NCBI GenBank assembly: GCA_905214465.1
Contig: CAJMMD010000012.1
Coordinates: forward strand, 7,882 to 71,881
DNA from: an uncultured bacterium
Lineage (GTDB): Bacteria; Actinomycetota; Coriobacteriia; Coriobacteriales; Coriobacteriaceae
Direction of reading: 5' to 3'
Length of the DNA stretch: 64,000 bases
Numbering within the stretch: the stretch's first letter is position 1; every line of letters starts with the position of its first letter. Position numbers and translations under genes: made by a program. The notes beneath the pieces were generated by a model that was not told the DNA's origin, searched no databases, and saw only the letters and a program-made list of their open reading frames with translations. Shown here piece by piece: positions 16,806 through 24,849 of this stretch.

Positions 16806-16863
16806 GCTTGTGCCGATAAGCAACTGTCGCCGGGGGACCGGCAAACCGAGGAAAGGGAAAACC

Positions 16864-17790
16864 ATGTCCGACCAGATGTCACGCCGCGGCTTCATGGGCG
16901 CCGCAGCAACCGGAGCCGTCGCGCTCGCCGGATTCGCGCTCGCGGGCTGCTCCAGCACCTCCGCGAGTCCCGAGAAATCGAGCGAAAAGGAGAAGGCCGT
17001 GAAGCCGGTCATTCTCGTCACGAGCTTCGGCACGAGCTACAACGATTCGCGCCACATCACCATCGGCGCCATCGAAGACGCTATCCGCGAGAAGTACTGG
17101 CAGGACTACGACATCCGCCGCGCCTTCACCGCGCAGATCATCATCGACAAGCTGAAGAAGCGCGACGGCATCACGATCGACAACATGACCGAGGCGCTCG
17201 ACCGCTGCGTGGAAGACGGCGTGAAGGAAATCGTCGTGCAGCCGACGCATCTCATGGCTGGCCTGGAATACGCCGACGTGAAAGACGAGCTCGACAAGTA
17301 CGCCGACAAGTTCGACAAGATCTCGCTCGGCGACCCGCTGCTCACCTCCGACGACGACTACAAGAAGGTGGCCGCAGCCATTAAGGAGAACATGGCGTCC
17401 TTCGACGACGGCAAGACGGCGCTGTGCCTCATGGGCCACGGCACCGAAGCCGATTCCAACGCCGACTATGCCAAGATGCAGGAAGTGTTCAAGAACGAGG
17501 GCTTGACGCAGTTCTTCGTCGGCACCGTCGAGGCTGAACCGACCTGCGAGGATGTTATCGCCGCTGCGAGCGCCGCAGGGTACAAGAAGGCCGTGCTCGC
17601 GCCGTTCATGGTGGTCGCGGGCGACCACGCGAACAACGACATGGCAGACGAGACCGACCCCGACAGCTGGGCTGCGAAGTTCGTGGCCGCCGGCTTCGAA
17701 GTGACGTGCCTGCTCCAGGGTCTGGGACAGAACGCCGCGGTCGACGACATCTACGTCTCGCACGTGGACGACGCCATCGCCAAGCTGTAA
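16864..17790 (+). CDS. cbiK: Exported CbiK-type cobalt chelatase lipoprotein (Tat signal)
   Basis: Anaerobic sirohydrochlorin cobaltochelatase family (class II chelatase). The catalytic histidines are in LMGHGTE and VAGDHANND, and the strand VILVTSFGTSYNDSR opens the domain. Unusually for CbiK, the first 29 residues form a twin-arginine signal (SRRGFMG, residues 6-12) ending in a lipobox LAGC (Cys29), so the mature enzyme should be a folded lipoprotein on the outer face of the membrane. An exported CbiK is known in Desulfovibrio, where a role in haem/tetrapyrrole handling has been suggested. The ATG at 16864 has an AGGAAAGGG ribosome binding site. First gene of the riboswitch-controlled arm; metal and substrate are inferred only from family. 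Confidence 0.88.
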   Translation: MSDQMSRRGFMGAAATGAVALAGFALAGCSSTSASPEKSSEKEKAVKPVILVTSFGTSYNDSRHITIGAIEDAIREKYWQDYDIRRAFTAQIIIDKLKKRDGITIDNMTEALDRCVEDGVKEIVVQPTHLMAGLEYADVKDELDKYADKFDKISLGDPLLTSDDDYKKVAAAIKENMASFDDGKTALCLMGHGTEADSNADYAKMQEVFKNEGLTQFFVGTVEAEPTCEDVIAAASAAGYKKAVLAPFMVVAGDHANNDMADETDPDSWAAKFVAAGFEVTCLLQGLGQNAAVDDIYVSHVDDAIAKL

Positions 17791-17799
17791 ACTCGCCGC

Positions 17800-17871
17800 G
17801 CACGGGGGCGCCGGTCGCGTCCCCGTGCAACGGGCATGCGCCTTCCCCGACCGACGGCGCATGCCCGTTGC
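17800..17871 (+). other. Two overlapping GC-rich intercistronic hairpins
   Basis: GCACGGGG (17800-17807) pairs with CCCCGTGC (17821-17828). Immediately after, a perfect 16-bp stem pairs 17827-17842 with 17856-17871 (GCAACGGGCATGCGCC arm). They share two bases, so they are partly exclusive. No T run follows, which argues for an mRNA-stabilising or processing structure rather than a terminator. Confidence 0.6.
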
Positions 17872-17934
17872 ATTCGCATCCCGCCCGCCCACCGCACGGC
17901 GCGGGCGGTAGAAGCGATTGAAAGGAACCCCTCC

Positions 17935-18468
17935 ATGTTGAAGAAAACCCTCGTCTTCGCCCTGTCGGCGGCTCTTCTCGCGTTCTCGCTCGCCGGCTGC
18001 GCCGGAAATTCAAGCGACAGCGCAAAGGCAAGCAATACCGATTCCCAGGAAAAGACCGAGCAGGCGGCCGATGCGACCGAGGGCGCAAGCGCTGCCCCCA
18101 TCACCGCCGACAAGGTGGCCGACGGCACCTATCCGATCACCGTAGATTCCAGCTCGAACATGTTCAGGATTGTGGACGCCCAGCTCATCGTGGAAAACGG
18201 CTCCATGCACTGCGTGATGACGCTTTCCGGCACGGGCTACGGCAAGCTCTTCATGGGCACGGGCGACGAGGCTGCCGCCGCGAGCGAGGCCGACTTCATC
18301 CCCTATGTGGAAAACGCGGAAGGCAAGTACACCTACGACGTGCCCGTTGATGCGCTCGACGAGGACACCGCCTGTGCCGCGTGGAGTATTAGAAAAGAGC
18401 AGTGGTACGACCGCACGCTTGTGTTCGAATCCGCCGGCGTCGATCTGCGCGCCGACGCACTGAAGTAA
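17935..18468 (+). CDS. Small lipoprotein with beta-rich domain shared with the neighbouring binding protein
   Basis: The 177-residue product has a signal peptide and lipobox LAGC (Cys22), an acidic Ser/Ala/Glu-rich spacer to about residue 60 and then one domain of about 110 residues. That domain's layout (IVENGSMHCVMTLSGTGYGK, then YDVPVDALDEDTACAAWS) parallels the N-terminal domain of the next gene's product (IPVTLDEDIAVSAE). The pattern is reminiscent of NEAT-type haem/iron-binding domains, but I cannot confirm that. The ATG at 17935 follows AAAGGAAC. By context it is a surface ligand-binding or relay component of the B12-regulated uptake arm. Confidence 0.7.
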   Translation: MLKKTLVFALSAALLAFSLAGCAGNSSDSAKASNTDSQEKTEQAADATEGASAAPITADKVADGTYPITVDSSSNMFRIVDAQLIVENGSMHCVMTLSGTGYGKLFMGTGDEAAAASEADFIPYVENAEGKYTYDVPVDALDEDTACAAWSIRKEQWYDRTLVFESAGVDLRADALK

Positions 18469-18472
18469 CGCC

Positions 18473-20044
18473 ATGCGGTCAATTCTCCCCAAGGGGGATA
18501 ACAGGAAGCGCCACAGCATCGCGGCGCGCGCGATCACCTGCGTTCTCGTCGCCCTGCTCGCGCTTCCCTTCGCGGGGTGCAGTGCGAGCCCGAACGCGAC
18601 CGGTGGCACGGCGCGCTCTCAGGAATACACTGTGAGTGTCTCGCTTTCCGGTGGGTCAGGGCGCGCAAGCATCGCCTCACCCACCACAATTGTGAAGGAT
18701 GGCGACACCTACACCGCGACCATCACCTGGTCGAGTTCGAACTACGACAAGATGACCGTCGACGGCGTGGACTACGCGCCCGTAAACGACGGCGGCAACT
18801 CCACGTTCGAGATACCCGTCACGCTCGACGAGGACATCGCCGTGTCGGCCGAGACCGTCGCCATGTCGACGCCGCACACCATCGACTACACGATCCACTT
18901 CGACTCATCCACCATGAAGGAGAAATCGGGCGACGATGCAAGCGGCGGCTCCCCTGCAGGAACGGCTTCAAGCGCCGCGGCCGACTTCCACAACGCCGAT
19001 TTGGGCTGCGGCTGGGAGCCGACGGGAGCGCTTCAGCTTGAATACGCCGAGCACTTCACTGTCGACGAGTTCGAAGGCGGCCTGCGGCTTATCTGCGTTT
19101 CGAACGGGGAGCGCTTCCTCGTGGTGCCGCAAGATGCGAAGGTACCTGATGGGTTAAGCTCCGACATCGCGGTCATAAGGCGCCCCGCCGACAAGGTGTA
19201 CCTCGTGTCGTCGGCGACGATGTGCCTGGTCGACGCGCTCGATGCGAACGACAATATCTTAATGTCGGGCACGAAAGCCGACGATTGCTCGGTCGCGGGC
19301 TTCAAAAGCGCGCTCGGAAGTGGGGCGATCGCCTACGGCGGCAAGTACAGCGCGCCCGACTACGAGCGAATATCGGCCTCGGGCTGCACGCTCGCCATCG
19401 AGAACACCATGATCAACCACACGCCCGATGTGAAGGAAAAGCTGCAGAAGCTCGGGCTCGTCGTGCTCACCGAACAGTCGTCGAGCGAGCCCAAAGCACT
19501 CGGGCGCGTCGAGTGGATTAAGCTTTTCGGCGTCCTGTTCGACAAGGAAGACGAGGCCACGCACCTGTTCAACGAGCAGAAGGCCCGCGTCGAGCAAACG
19601 TCGGGGCTCGCGTCGTCAGGTAAAACCGTGGCGTATTTCTACATTAACTCGAACGGGGCCGCCGTCACGCGGCGGGCGGGCGACTACGTGGCGCAGATGA
19701 TCGAGCTTGCAGGCGGCAGCTACGCGCTCGATGACGCGCAGACGGCGTCGACGTCAGGTTCGTCAGTAACGCTCGAAATGGAGCGCTTCTACGCGACAGC
19801 GAAGGATGCCGACATCATCGTCTACAACGGCACCATCGACGAATCGGTTGCCACCTTGAACGACTTCGTAGGCAAAAACGCGCTATTGTCGCAGTTCAAA
19901 GCCGTGAAGAACGGCAACGTCTGGGTCACAAGCGCCGACATGTACCAGCAGATGACTTCTACCGCCGACATTATCGACGAGCTGCACGGGGCGTTCACCG
20001 GCGATGACACGAGCGACTTCCATTATCTGAGGAAGCTCGGCTAG
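18473..20044 (+). CDS. BtuF-like substrate-binding lipoprotein with extra N-terminal beta domain
   Basis: The 523-residue protein has a lipobox FAGC (Cys36), an N-terminal beta-rich domain (residues about 50-145, containing WSSSNYDKMTVDG) and a class III periplasmic-binding-protein domain of the BtuF/FhuD/FepB type (about 160-523). Ordinary BtuF-like proteins are 280-380 residues, so the N-terminal domain is an addition. It starts four bases after the previous gene and is followed by BtuC and BtuD. The ligand could be cobamide, cobinamide, haem or another tetrapyrrole; the riboswitch favours a corrinoid. Confidence 0.85.
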   Translation: MRSILPKGDNRKRHSIAARAITCVLVALLALPFAGCSASPNATGGTARSQEYTVSVSLSGGSGRASIASPTTIVKDGDTYTATITWSSSNYDKMTVDGVDYAPVNDGGNSTFEIPVTLDEDIAVSAETVAMSTPHTIDYTIHFDSSTMKEKSGDDASGGSPAGTASSAAADFHNADLGCGWEPTGALQLEYAEHFTVDEFEGGLRLICVSNGERFLVVPQDAKVPDGLSSDIAVIRRPADKVYLVSSATMCLVDALDANDNILMSGTKADDCSVAGFKSALGSGAIAYGGKYSAPDYERISASGCTLAIENTMINHTPDVKEKLQKLGLVVLTEQSSSEPKALGRVEWIKLFGVLFDKEDEATHLFNEQKARVEQTSGLASSGKTVAYFYINSNGAAVTRRAGDYVAQMIELAGGSYALDDAQTASTSGSSVTLEMERFYATAKDADIIVYNGTIDESVATLNDFVGKNALLSQFKAVKNGNVWVTSADMYQQMTSTADIIDELHGAFTGDDTSDFHYLRKLG

Positions 20045-20048
20045 CACC

Positions 20049-21089
20049 ATGAGAAGCCGACTTTCCATGGCATACGACGAATCGGGGCGCGCCGCGCGGT
20101 GTCGCGTCGTGACGGCGCTGCTCGCTGTTGCCCTCATCGTGCTCATCGGGACCAACCTGTGCATCGGGAGCGTGCTCGTGCCCGCAGACCACATCCCCGG
20201 CATCCTTTCGGGCGGCGCGGCCAATTCCATGGAAAGCCAGGTCATCTGGGAGATTCGCCTGCCGCGCGTGCTTTCAGCCGTGCTTCTCGGCGGGGCACTT
20301 TCGCTTTCCGGGTTCCTGCTGCAGACGTTTTTCAACAACCCCATCGCCGACCCGTTCATCTTGGGCGTCTCCTCGGGCGCAAAGTTCGTCGTCGCGCTTA
20401 CGATGATCGTACTTCTAGGCGCGAACCAGGCCATGTCCTCGCCGGCCATGGTGGCCGCAGCGTTTCTGGGCTCGCTTATCACCATCGGCTTCGTGCTCCT
20501 CATCGCACGGCGCATAAGTTCCATGGCCATGCTCATCGTGGCGGGCGTCATGGTGGGATACATCTGCTCGGCGGCGACGAACTTCCTCATCGCCTTCGCC
20601 GATGACCAGTCCATCGTGAACCTGCACAACTGGTCTTTGGGTAGCTTCTCGGGTTCGAGCTGGGACGACATCGCGGTCATCGCGGTCGTGGTGATCACCG
20701 TGAGCGCATGCGTATTCGCGATATCGAAGCCCCTTTCCGCCTTCCAGCTGGGAGAAGCCTACGCGAAAAGCGTCGGCGTGAACGTCGAACGCTTCCGCGT
20801 GGTGCTCGTCCTTCTAGCGAGCATGCTCTCCGCCTGCGTGACCGCGTTCGCTGGTCCGGTGTCGTTCGTAGGCATCGCGGTTCCGCATCTCGTGAAGTCG
20901 GCGCTAAAGTCGTCGAAGCCCATCCGCGTGATTCCTGCGTGCTTCTTGGGAGGCGCCATCTTCTGCGCGGGCTGCGATTTGATCGCGCGCACGCTGTTCT
21001 CTCCCGTCGAGCTTTCCATCAGCGCCGTCACCGCCATCTTCGGCGCTCCGGTGGTTATCGCGCTCATGTTGAAGAAGCGGGTGAGGTAG
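20049..21089 (+). CDS. btuC: BtuC/FecCD-family ABC transporter permease
   Basis: The 346-residue polytopic permease of the vitamin B12/iron-siderophore class has the blocks RLPRVLSAVLLGGALSLSG, NPIADPFILGVSSGA and GPVSFVGIAVPHLVK typical of FecCD proteins. It follows the binding protein by four bases and directly abuts the ATPase start (TAG ATG). The specific substrate is not shown by the sequence; B12-riboswitch control suggests corrinoid uptake. Confidence 0.9.
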   Translation: MRSRLSMAYDESGRAARCRVVTALLAVALIVLIGTNLCIGSVLVPADHIPGILSGGAANSMESQVIWEIRLPRVLSAVLLGGALSLSGFLLQTFFNNPIADPFILGVSSGAKFVVALTMIVLLGANQAMSSPAMVAAAFLGSLITIGFVLLIARRISSMAMLIVAGVMVGYICSAATNFLIAFADDQSIVNLHNWSLGSFSGSSWDDIAVIAVVVITVSACVFAISKPLSAFQLGEAYAKSVGVNVERFRVVLVLLASMLSACVTAFAGPVSFVGIAVPHLVKSALKSSKPIRVIPACFLGGAIFCAGCDLIARTLFSPVELSISAVTAIFGAPVVIALMLKKRVR

Positions 21090-22406
21090 ATGGGGGAATT
21101 CGTGCCGCGGCCCAAAACGCTCGGAGGGGACATTCCATGCTTAGACAGTCCTGAGCTCGCACGAAAGCGCCAGAAGGCACTTTCGGCTCGTGCGGAACTG
21201 CGCGCGGAACGCCTCCTCCGAGCGGAGCCGAACCTCGAAACTACGGTCGAAACGCAGGCTGACGGAGCGCCGCTTTTCCGCATAAGCGACCTGTCGGCGG
21301 GCTACGACAAGAAGGTCGTAGTCGAAGGCGTCGATCTGGAGGTTCGCGCGGGCGACGTCGTGGCGCTCATCGGGCCGAACGGCTCGGGCAAGTCGACCAT
21401 CTTGAAAACCATCACACGCCATCTGGCACCGCTTGCCGGCGCGGTCGAGCTCGACGGGCGGGAGATTTCCCGATGGAAGACGGCGGAGTTCGCAAGGAAC
21501 CTTGCCGTTATGCTGACAGATCGCCCCCGGACCGAGCTCCTCACCTGCCGCGATATCATAGAGGCGGGAAGGCATCCCTACACCGGACGAATGGGCACAC
21601 TCTCGCCCAACGACCATAGTCGGGTCGACGAGGCCATGAAAACCGCACATGTGGAAGAGCTCGCCGAGCGCGACTTCATGCAGATAAGCGACGGGCAACG
21701 CCAGCGCGTCATACTCGCACGCGCCATCGCGCAGGATCCGCGTGTGCTCGTGCTCGACGAGCCCACGTCGTATCTCGATATCCGCTACCAGATCGACCTG
21801 CTGCGAATACTTCGCCACCTTGCGAAATCGCGGAATGTGGCTGTCATCATGTCCATCCACGAACTCGAGCTCGCGCAGAAAAGCGCCGACAAGGTGATTT
21901 GCGTGAAGGACGGCCGGGTCTTCCGCGCCGGCGTACCCGAGGACATATTCACGCGCGAGACGATTGGCGAGCTCTACGGCCTTCAACATGGCACCTTCAA
22001 CGAGCGCTTCGGCAGCGTGGAAATTGGACGCCCGCACGGCGATGCGCACACGTTCGTCATCGCCGGCGCAGGTACGGGGTCGGCTGTGTTTCGCCAGCTC
22101 ATCCGGCAGGGCAAGGCGTTCTACACGGGCGTTCTGCACGAAGGGGACATCGACTGCGAGCTAGCGCGCGACCTGGCGGCGGAATGCGTGGCCGAGCGCG
22201 CCTTCGAGCCGATCGGGGATAAAACCATAGCCCGCGCCAAAGAGCTCCTCGTCCACTGCGCGCGCCTTATCGTGTGCCCCGCCGCCTTCGGCACCATTAA
22301 CGCCCGCAACGCAGAGCTCGTCGAGTTCGCACGCTCGCACGGTATCGAGGTCATGCGAGCGTGCGAAGGCGCATCGGAGGATTCCCAATTGGGGTGGAAA
22401 GGATAA
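21090..22406 (+). CDS. btuD: BtuD/FecE-type ABC ATPase with N-terminal leader and extra C-terminal domain
   Basis: The 438-residue protein consists of a charged leader (1-60), an ABC domain with Walker A GPNGSGKST (95-103), signature ISDGQRQ (199-205), Walker B VLVLDEPTS (219-227) and SIHE (255-258), then a C-terminal domain (about 316-425) beginning TFVIAGAGTGSAVF. The C-terminal domain is also present in the truncated paralogue at 572-1336. Its glycine-rich start suggests a nucleotide- or ligand-binding fold, but its function is not known to me. It energises the adjacent BtuC. Last gene of the riboswitch arm and of the cobalamin island. Confidence 0.88.
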   Translation: MGEFVPRPKTLGGDIPCLDSPELARKRQKALSARAELRAERLLRAEPNLETTVETQADGAPLFRISDLSAGYDKKVVVEGVDLEVRAGDVVALIGPNGSGKSTILKTITRHLAPLAGAVELDGREISRWKTAEFARNLAVMLTDRPRTELLTCRDIIEAGRHPYTGRMGTLSPNDHSRVDEAMKTAHVEELAERDFMQISDGQRQRVILARAIAQDPRVLVLDEPTSYLDIRYQIDLLRILRHLAKSRNVAVIMSIHELELAQKSADKVICVKDGRVFRAGVPEDIFTRETIGELYGLQHGTFNERFGSVEIGRPHGDAHTFVIAGAGTGSAVFRQLIRQGKAFYTGVLHEGDIDCELARDLAAECVAERAFEPIGDKTIARAKELLVHCARLIVCPAAFGTINARNAELVEFARSHGIEVMRACEGASEDSQLGWKG

Positions 22407-22423
22407 ACTGGACTTTCTTTTAA

Positions 22424-22660
22424 GGATCCTCAGGCTACAGCTCCTACGCCGGCGAGGTCTACAAGGCGCCGGAGAACCTCGTAAACAGGAATTTCCACGC
22501 CGACGAGCCCAACCTGCTGTGGCTCACCGACATCACCGAGTTCAGGCTCCCGGGCGGCGAGAAGGTCTACCTGAGCCCGGTCATCGACTGCTTCGGCGGG
22601 ATGCTCGTCGCCTGGTCGATCGGGCTGCACCCCGACAAGCGCCTCGCGAACTCGAGCCTG
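22424..22660 (+). mobile_element. Remnant of an IS3-family transposase (integrase core)
   Basis: A frame from 22424 to about 22660 encodes part of an rve integrase core: WLTDITEF with the first catalytic aspartate, then VIDCFGGMLVAWS with the second, ending near LANSSL. The N-terminal part, the third acidic residue and both IS ends are absent. The frame stays open by chance into the antisense of the TetR gene. It lies exactly between the GC-rich cobalamin genes and Collinsella-like DNA, so it marks a rearrangement boundary. Confidence 0.8.
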
Positions 22661-22663
22661 CGC

Positions 22664-23275
22664 CTAATCCAAGCGAGATTCCAGACTCGACAGGCCATTG
22701 AGAGTCAGGTCGTTGGCGACCTCCGAGACGCGCTCGATAGGAACCGAGCCGTCAGACAGCGCCCATGTGCGATAGATTCCGATAATACCCGACAGCAAAA
22801 ACGCCAGATAGTAGTCGAACATCTCGTCCTTGAGACCGTGGGGCAGCAGATCGCGCTCGGCAATCTCGTGCTCGAGCGGCGCACGAAGACGGGCCATAAA
22901 ATCATCGAGCGGAATGTTCTCGATCAGCTGACGATTGAGCACCAGGTTGTTGCACAGCGCCTCGTTAACGGTTTTAAAGAAGGTCGCCGCCGCGCCCAGG
23001 GCGCGCTCGTTGGTGTCACCGTCCATGGAAGCAAGCGTTTTCTCGACCGAGTCGACAATCATCTCCACCACATCGACGGCAATGGCATCGAGCAAGCCAT
23101 CAACCGTACCAAAGTGCACGTAGAAGGTTTTACGGTCGACATTGGCCTCGCGCGCGATGGCACTCACCGTAATGTCTGCCAGCGGCTTTTCCATGAGCAA
23201 GCGCTCAAAAGCGGAAAGGATGGCATTGCGGCTGCGAACGATACGGCGATCAATACGCGGTTTACTGGTGGCCAT
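22664..23275 (-). CDS. TetR/AcrR-family transcriptional regulator
   Basis: The 203-residue product has a TetR-type N-terminal HTH (ITVSAIAREANVDRKTFYVHFG, residues roughly 35-60) and a helical C-terminal domain. The ATG at 23275 has AAGGG seven bases upstream; a longer start in the same frame is less likely. Its stop lies four bases from the IS remnant, so the natural C-terminus should be checked. The upstream inverted repeat at 23319-23342 could be its operator. Target unknown; the flippase-like gene upstream is on the same strand. Confidence 0.85.
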   Translation of the reverse strand: MATSKPRIDRRIVRSRNAILSAFERLLMEKPLADITVSAIAREANVDRKTFYVHFGTVDGLLDAIAVDVVEMIVDSVEKTLASMDGDTNERALGAAATFFKTVNEALCNNLVLNRQLIENIPLDDFMARLRAPLEHEIAERDLLPHGLKDEMFDYYLAFLLSGIIGIYRTWALSDGSVPIERVSEVANDLTLNGLSSLESRLD

Positions 23276-23318
23276 GGGTGTGTCCCTTCGATATGCGAGC
23301 ATTCATCAACAGATGAGA

Positions 23319-23342
23319 GATAATCTACGTAAGAGGATTATC
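23319..23342. promoter_or_regulatory. Inverted repeat upstream of the TetR gene
   Basis: GATAATC (23319-23325) and GATTATC (23336-23342) are perfect complements separated by ten bases, within the short leader of the TetR gene. This spacing fits a dimeric repressor site, suggesting autoregulation. Confidence 0.4.
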
Positions 23343-23391
23343 CCCCATACAGCTCAAATATGCCCCGCATCATGAAGAACGCACGACTGCC

Positions 23392-24699
23392 CTACCGCGA
23401 CTTAGGGTGCTTCTTCTTATTGAGCGCCGACGGAGATACGCGGATACCGTCGCCCGTCTGGCGCACATAGGCTTTATGAGCCGGCTTAGCGGTCCCAGAA
23501 GCCTTCTGAGCGTGCTTCCTGGGATCAACGGTAACAGCATTCGTGGGGTGCGGCTTAGTGGGCGCAGAGGGCGTCTGAGGCTCGCGGCCGAGCTTGCGCA
23601 TCACGCGATCCCAGCGCGCATGGATACTCTCGTTGTGGGCGCTCTTAAGGCCCAGCAGGGGCGCAGCCAAAATGGTCGGCGCGATAAACGTAATGAGACG
23701 CCACAGCAGATAGCCGGCGGTCGAAGCCGACCCAAAGAAATGACCCAAGAACAAAGCAAAGCCGCCCTCAGCGCCACCAGTTCCACCGGGCAAGGGAACC
23801 GCAGAGCTCAGCAGCTGGACAAAGGCGCTCGCGGCCATGACCGAGAAAAAGTCGACCTCGTGGTGGCCAAAGGCGAGCATCAGAAAATACGGCACCAGAT
23901 AGAAAAACGCGAGCTGCAGCATGGTGATAAACACGGTGAGCAGCATGGAAGAAAAATGTCCGGCCGAAAGCTTGAACTTCTCGGAGAAGGAGTAGATCTC
24001 GCCATCGACAAACGAGCGCCATCCATCGATCTTAGTGGCCGAGACACCTATGCGCTCGAGCCAATTGATGATGCAATGGGCGACGCGCGTGACGGTCTTA
24101 GGCATGAGCGCGACGGCGAAGATGCCGAGCAGGATGCAGCAGTGACCGCCAAAACTAAAGACGCACAGCAGCGTCATGTCGCCATAGCGCTCGGCAAAAA
24201 ACGGCATGCGAGCAAGCAATAGGATAGCGCCCCAGGCAACGAGGCCAAACTGATACACAATAAATCGGGTGAACTGCGTGGCACCCGCTTCGCCCACGTT
24301 TTGGCCCGCTTTGGTCAGGCGGTAGATCTGGGCAGGCGTAGAGCCCATCATCATGGGCGTCAGGTTGCCAAAGAAGATACCGCTCGCCTCGACCGAGATC
24401 AGGTCGCGAATGCCGACGGGCGAATAAGGGTCGAGCCAAACGGCGATCGCATAGGCCACAATGCCAAAGAACAGATACATGAACATGCAAAGACACGCGA
24501 TAACGAGCCATGGCGCCTGGACGCTCGACATAGCGGCCCAGAACTGCCCCATCTGCCCGGTTACCACCAGATAGACGATATAACCCACCAGCACGACGCC
24601 GATAAAGATGGCGCCGCGGCGTGCGCTCTTATTGTCATCTCCGCCCGAGGCCTCAACCTCGACCTGGGGCTTAGACGTATGCTGAGAGGACTCCGTCAT
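23392..24699 (-). CDS. Lysylphosphatidylglycerol-synthase-type / flippase-like membrane protein (UPF0104)
   Basis: The 435-residue polytopic protein has about eight hydrophobic helices in the LPG_synthase_TM/YbhN pattern, including SAVPLPGGTGGAEGGFALF, which matches the conserved PGG.G..E motif of the family. The C-terminal 75 residues are basic and hydrophilic, rich in Lys, Pro and His. The ATG at 24699 has AAGGAG four bases upstream. Members are lipid flippases or aminoacyl-lipid synthase membrane domains; the catalytic aminoacyltransferase domain is absent here. Confidence 0.8.
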   Translation of the reverse strand: MTESSQHTSKPQVEVEASGGDDNKSARRGAIFIGVVLVGYIVYLVVTGQMGQFWAAMSSVQAPWLVIACLCMFMYLFFGIVAYAIAVWLDPYSPVGIRDLISVEASGIFFGNLTPMMMGSTPAQIYRLTKAGQNVGEAGATQFTRFIVYQFGLVAWGAILLLARMPFFAERYGDMTLLCVFSFGGHCCILLGIFAVALMPKTVTRVAHCIINWLERIGVSATKIDGWRSFVDGEIYSFSEKFKLSAGHFSSMLLTVFITMLQLAFFYLVPYFLMLAFGHHEVDFFSVMAASAFVQLLSSAVPLPGGTGGAEGGFALFLGHFFGSASTAGYLLWRLITFIAPTILAAPLLGLKSAHNESIHARWDRVMRKLGREPQTPSAPTKPHPTNAVTVDPRKHAQKASGTAKPAHKAYVRQTGDGIRVSPSALNKKKHPKSR

Positions 24700-24804
24700 G
24701 AGACTCCTTCTAACAGTCAAAATATCTTGGTTATTGTACCCGTAAGGGCCATAGGCAGAACGCAAAGCTCTGGTTCAAACGGGAATGACAGACAGTTGTT
24801 TGAT

Positions 24805-24840
24805 AATAAAAAACCCGGCCTTCCGTGGAAAGACCGGGTA
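24805..24840 (-). terminator. Terminator of tRNA-Glu
   Basis: ACCCGG (24813-24818) and CCGGGT (24834-24839) form the stem. The minus-strand transcript then runs into TTTTTTATT. It lies just beyond the 3' end of the tRNA. Confidence 0.8.
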
Positions 24841-24849
24841 TCAGATGCG

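Noticed and set aside
16609..16863. Longer N-terminus for the chelatase
   Set aside because: The extra region is the riboswitch and its terminator; the ATG at 16864 has a good ribosome binding site and starts a proper Tat signal.
22601..23323. Long plus-strand frame continuing the transposase fragment
   Set aside because: After about 22660 it merely runs antisense through the TetR gene; the transposase similarity stops there.
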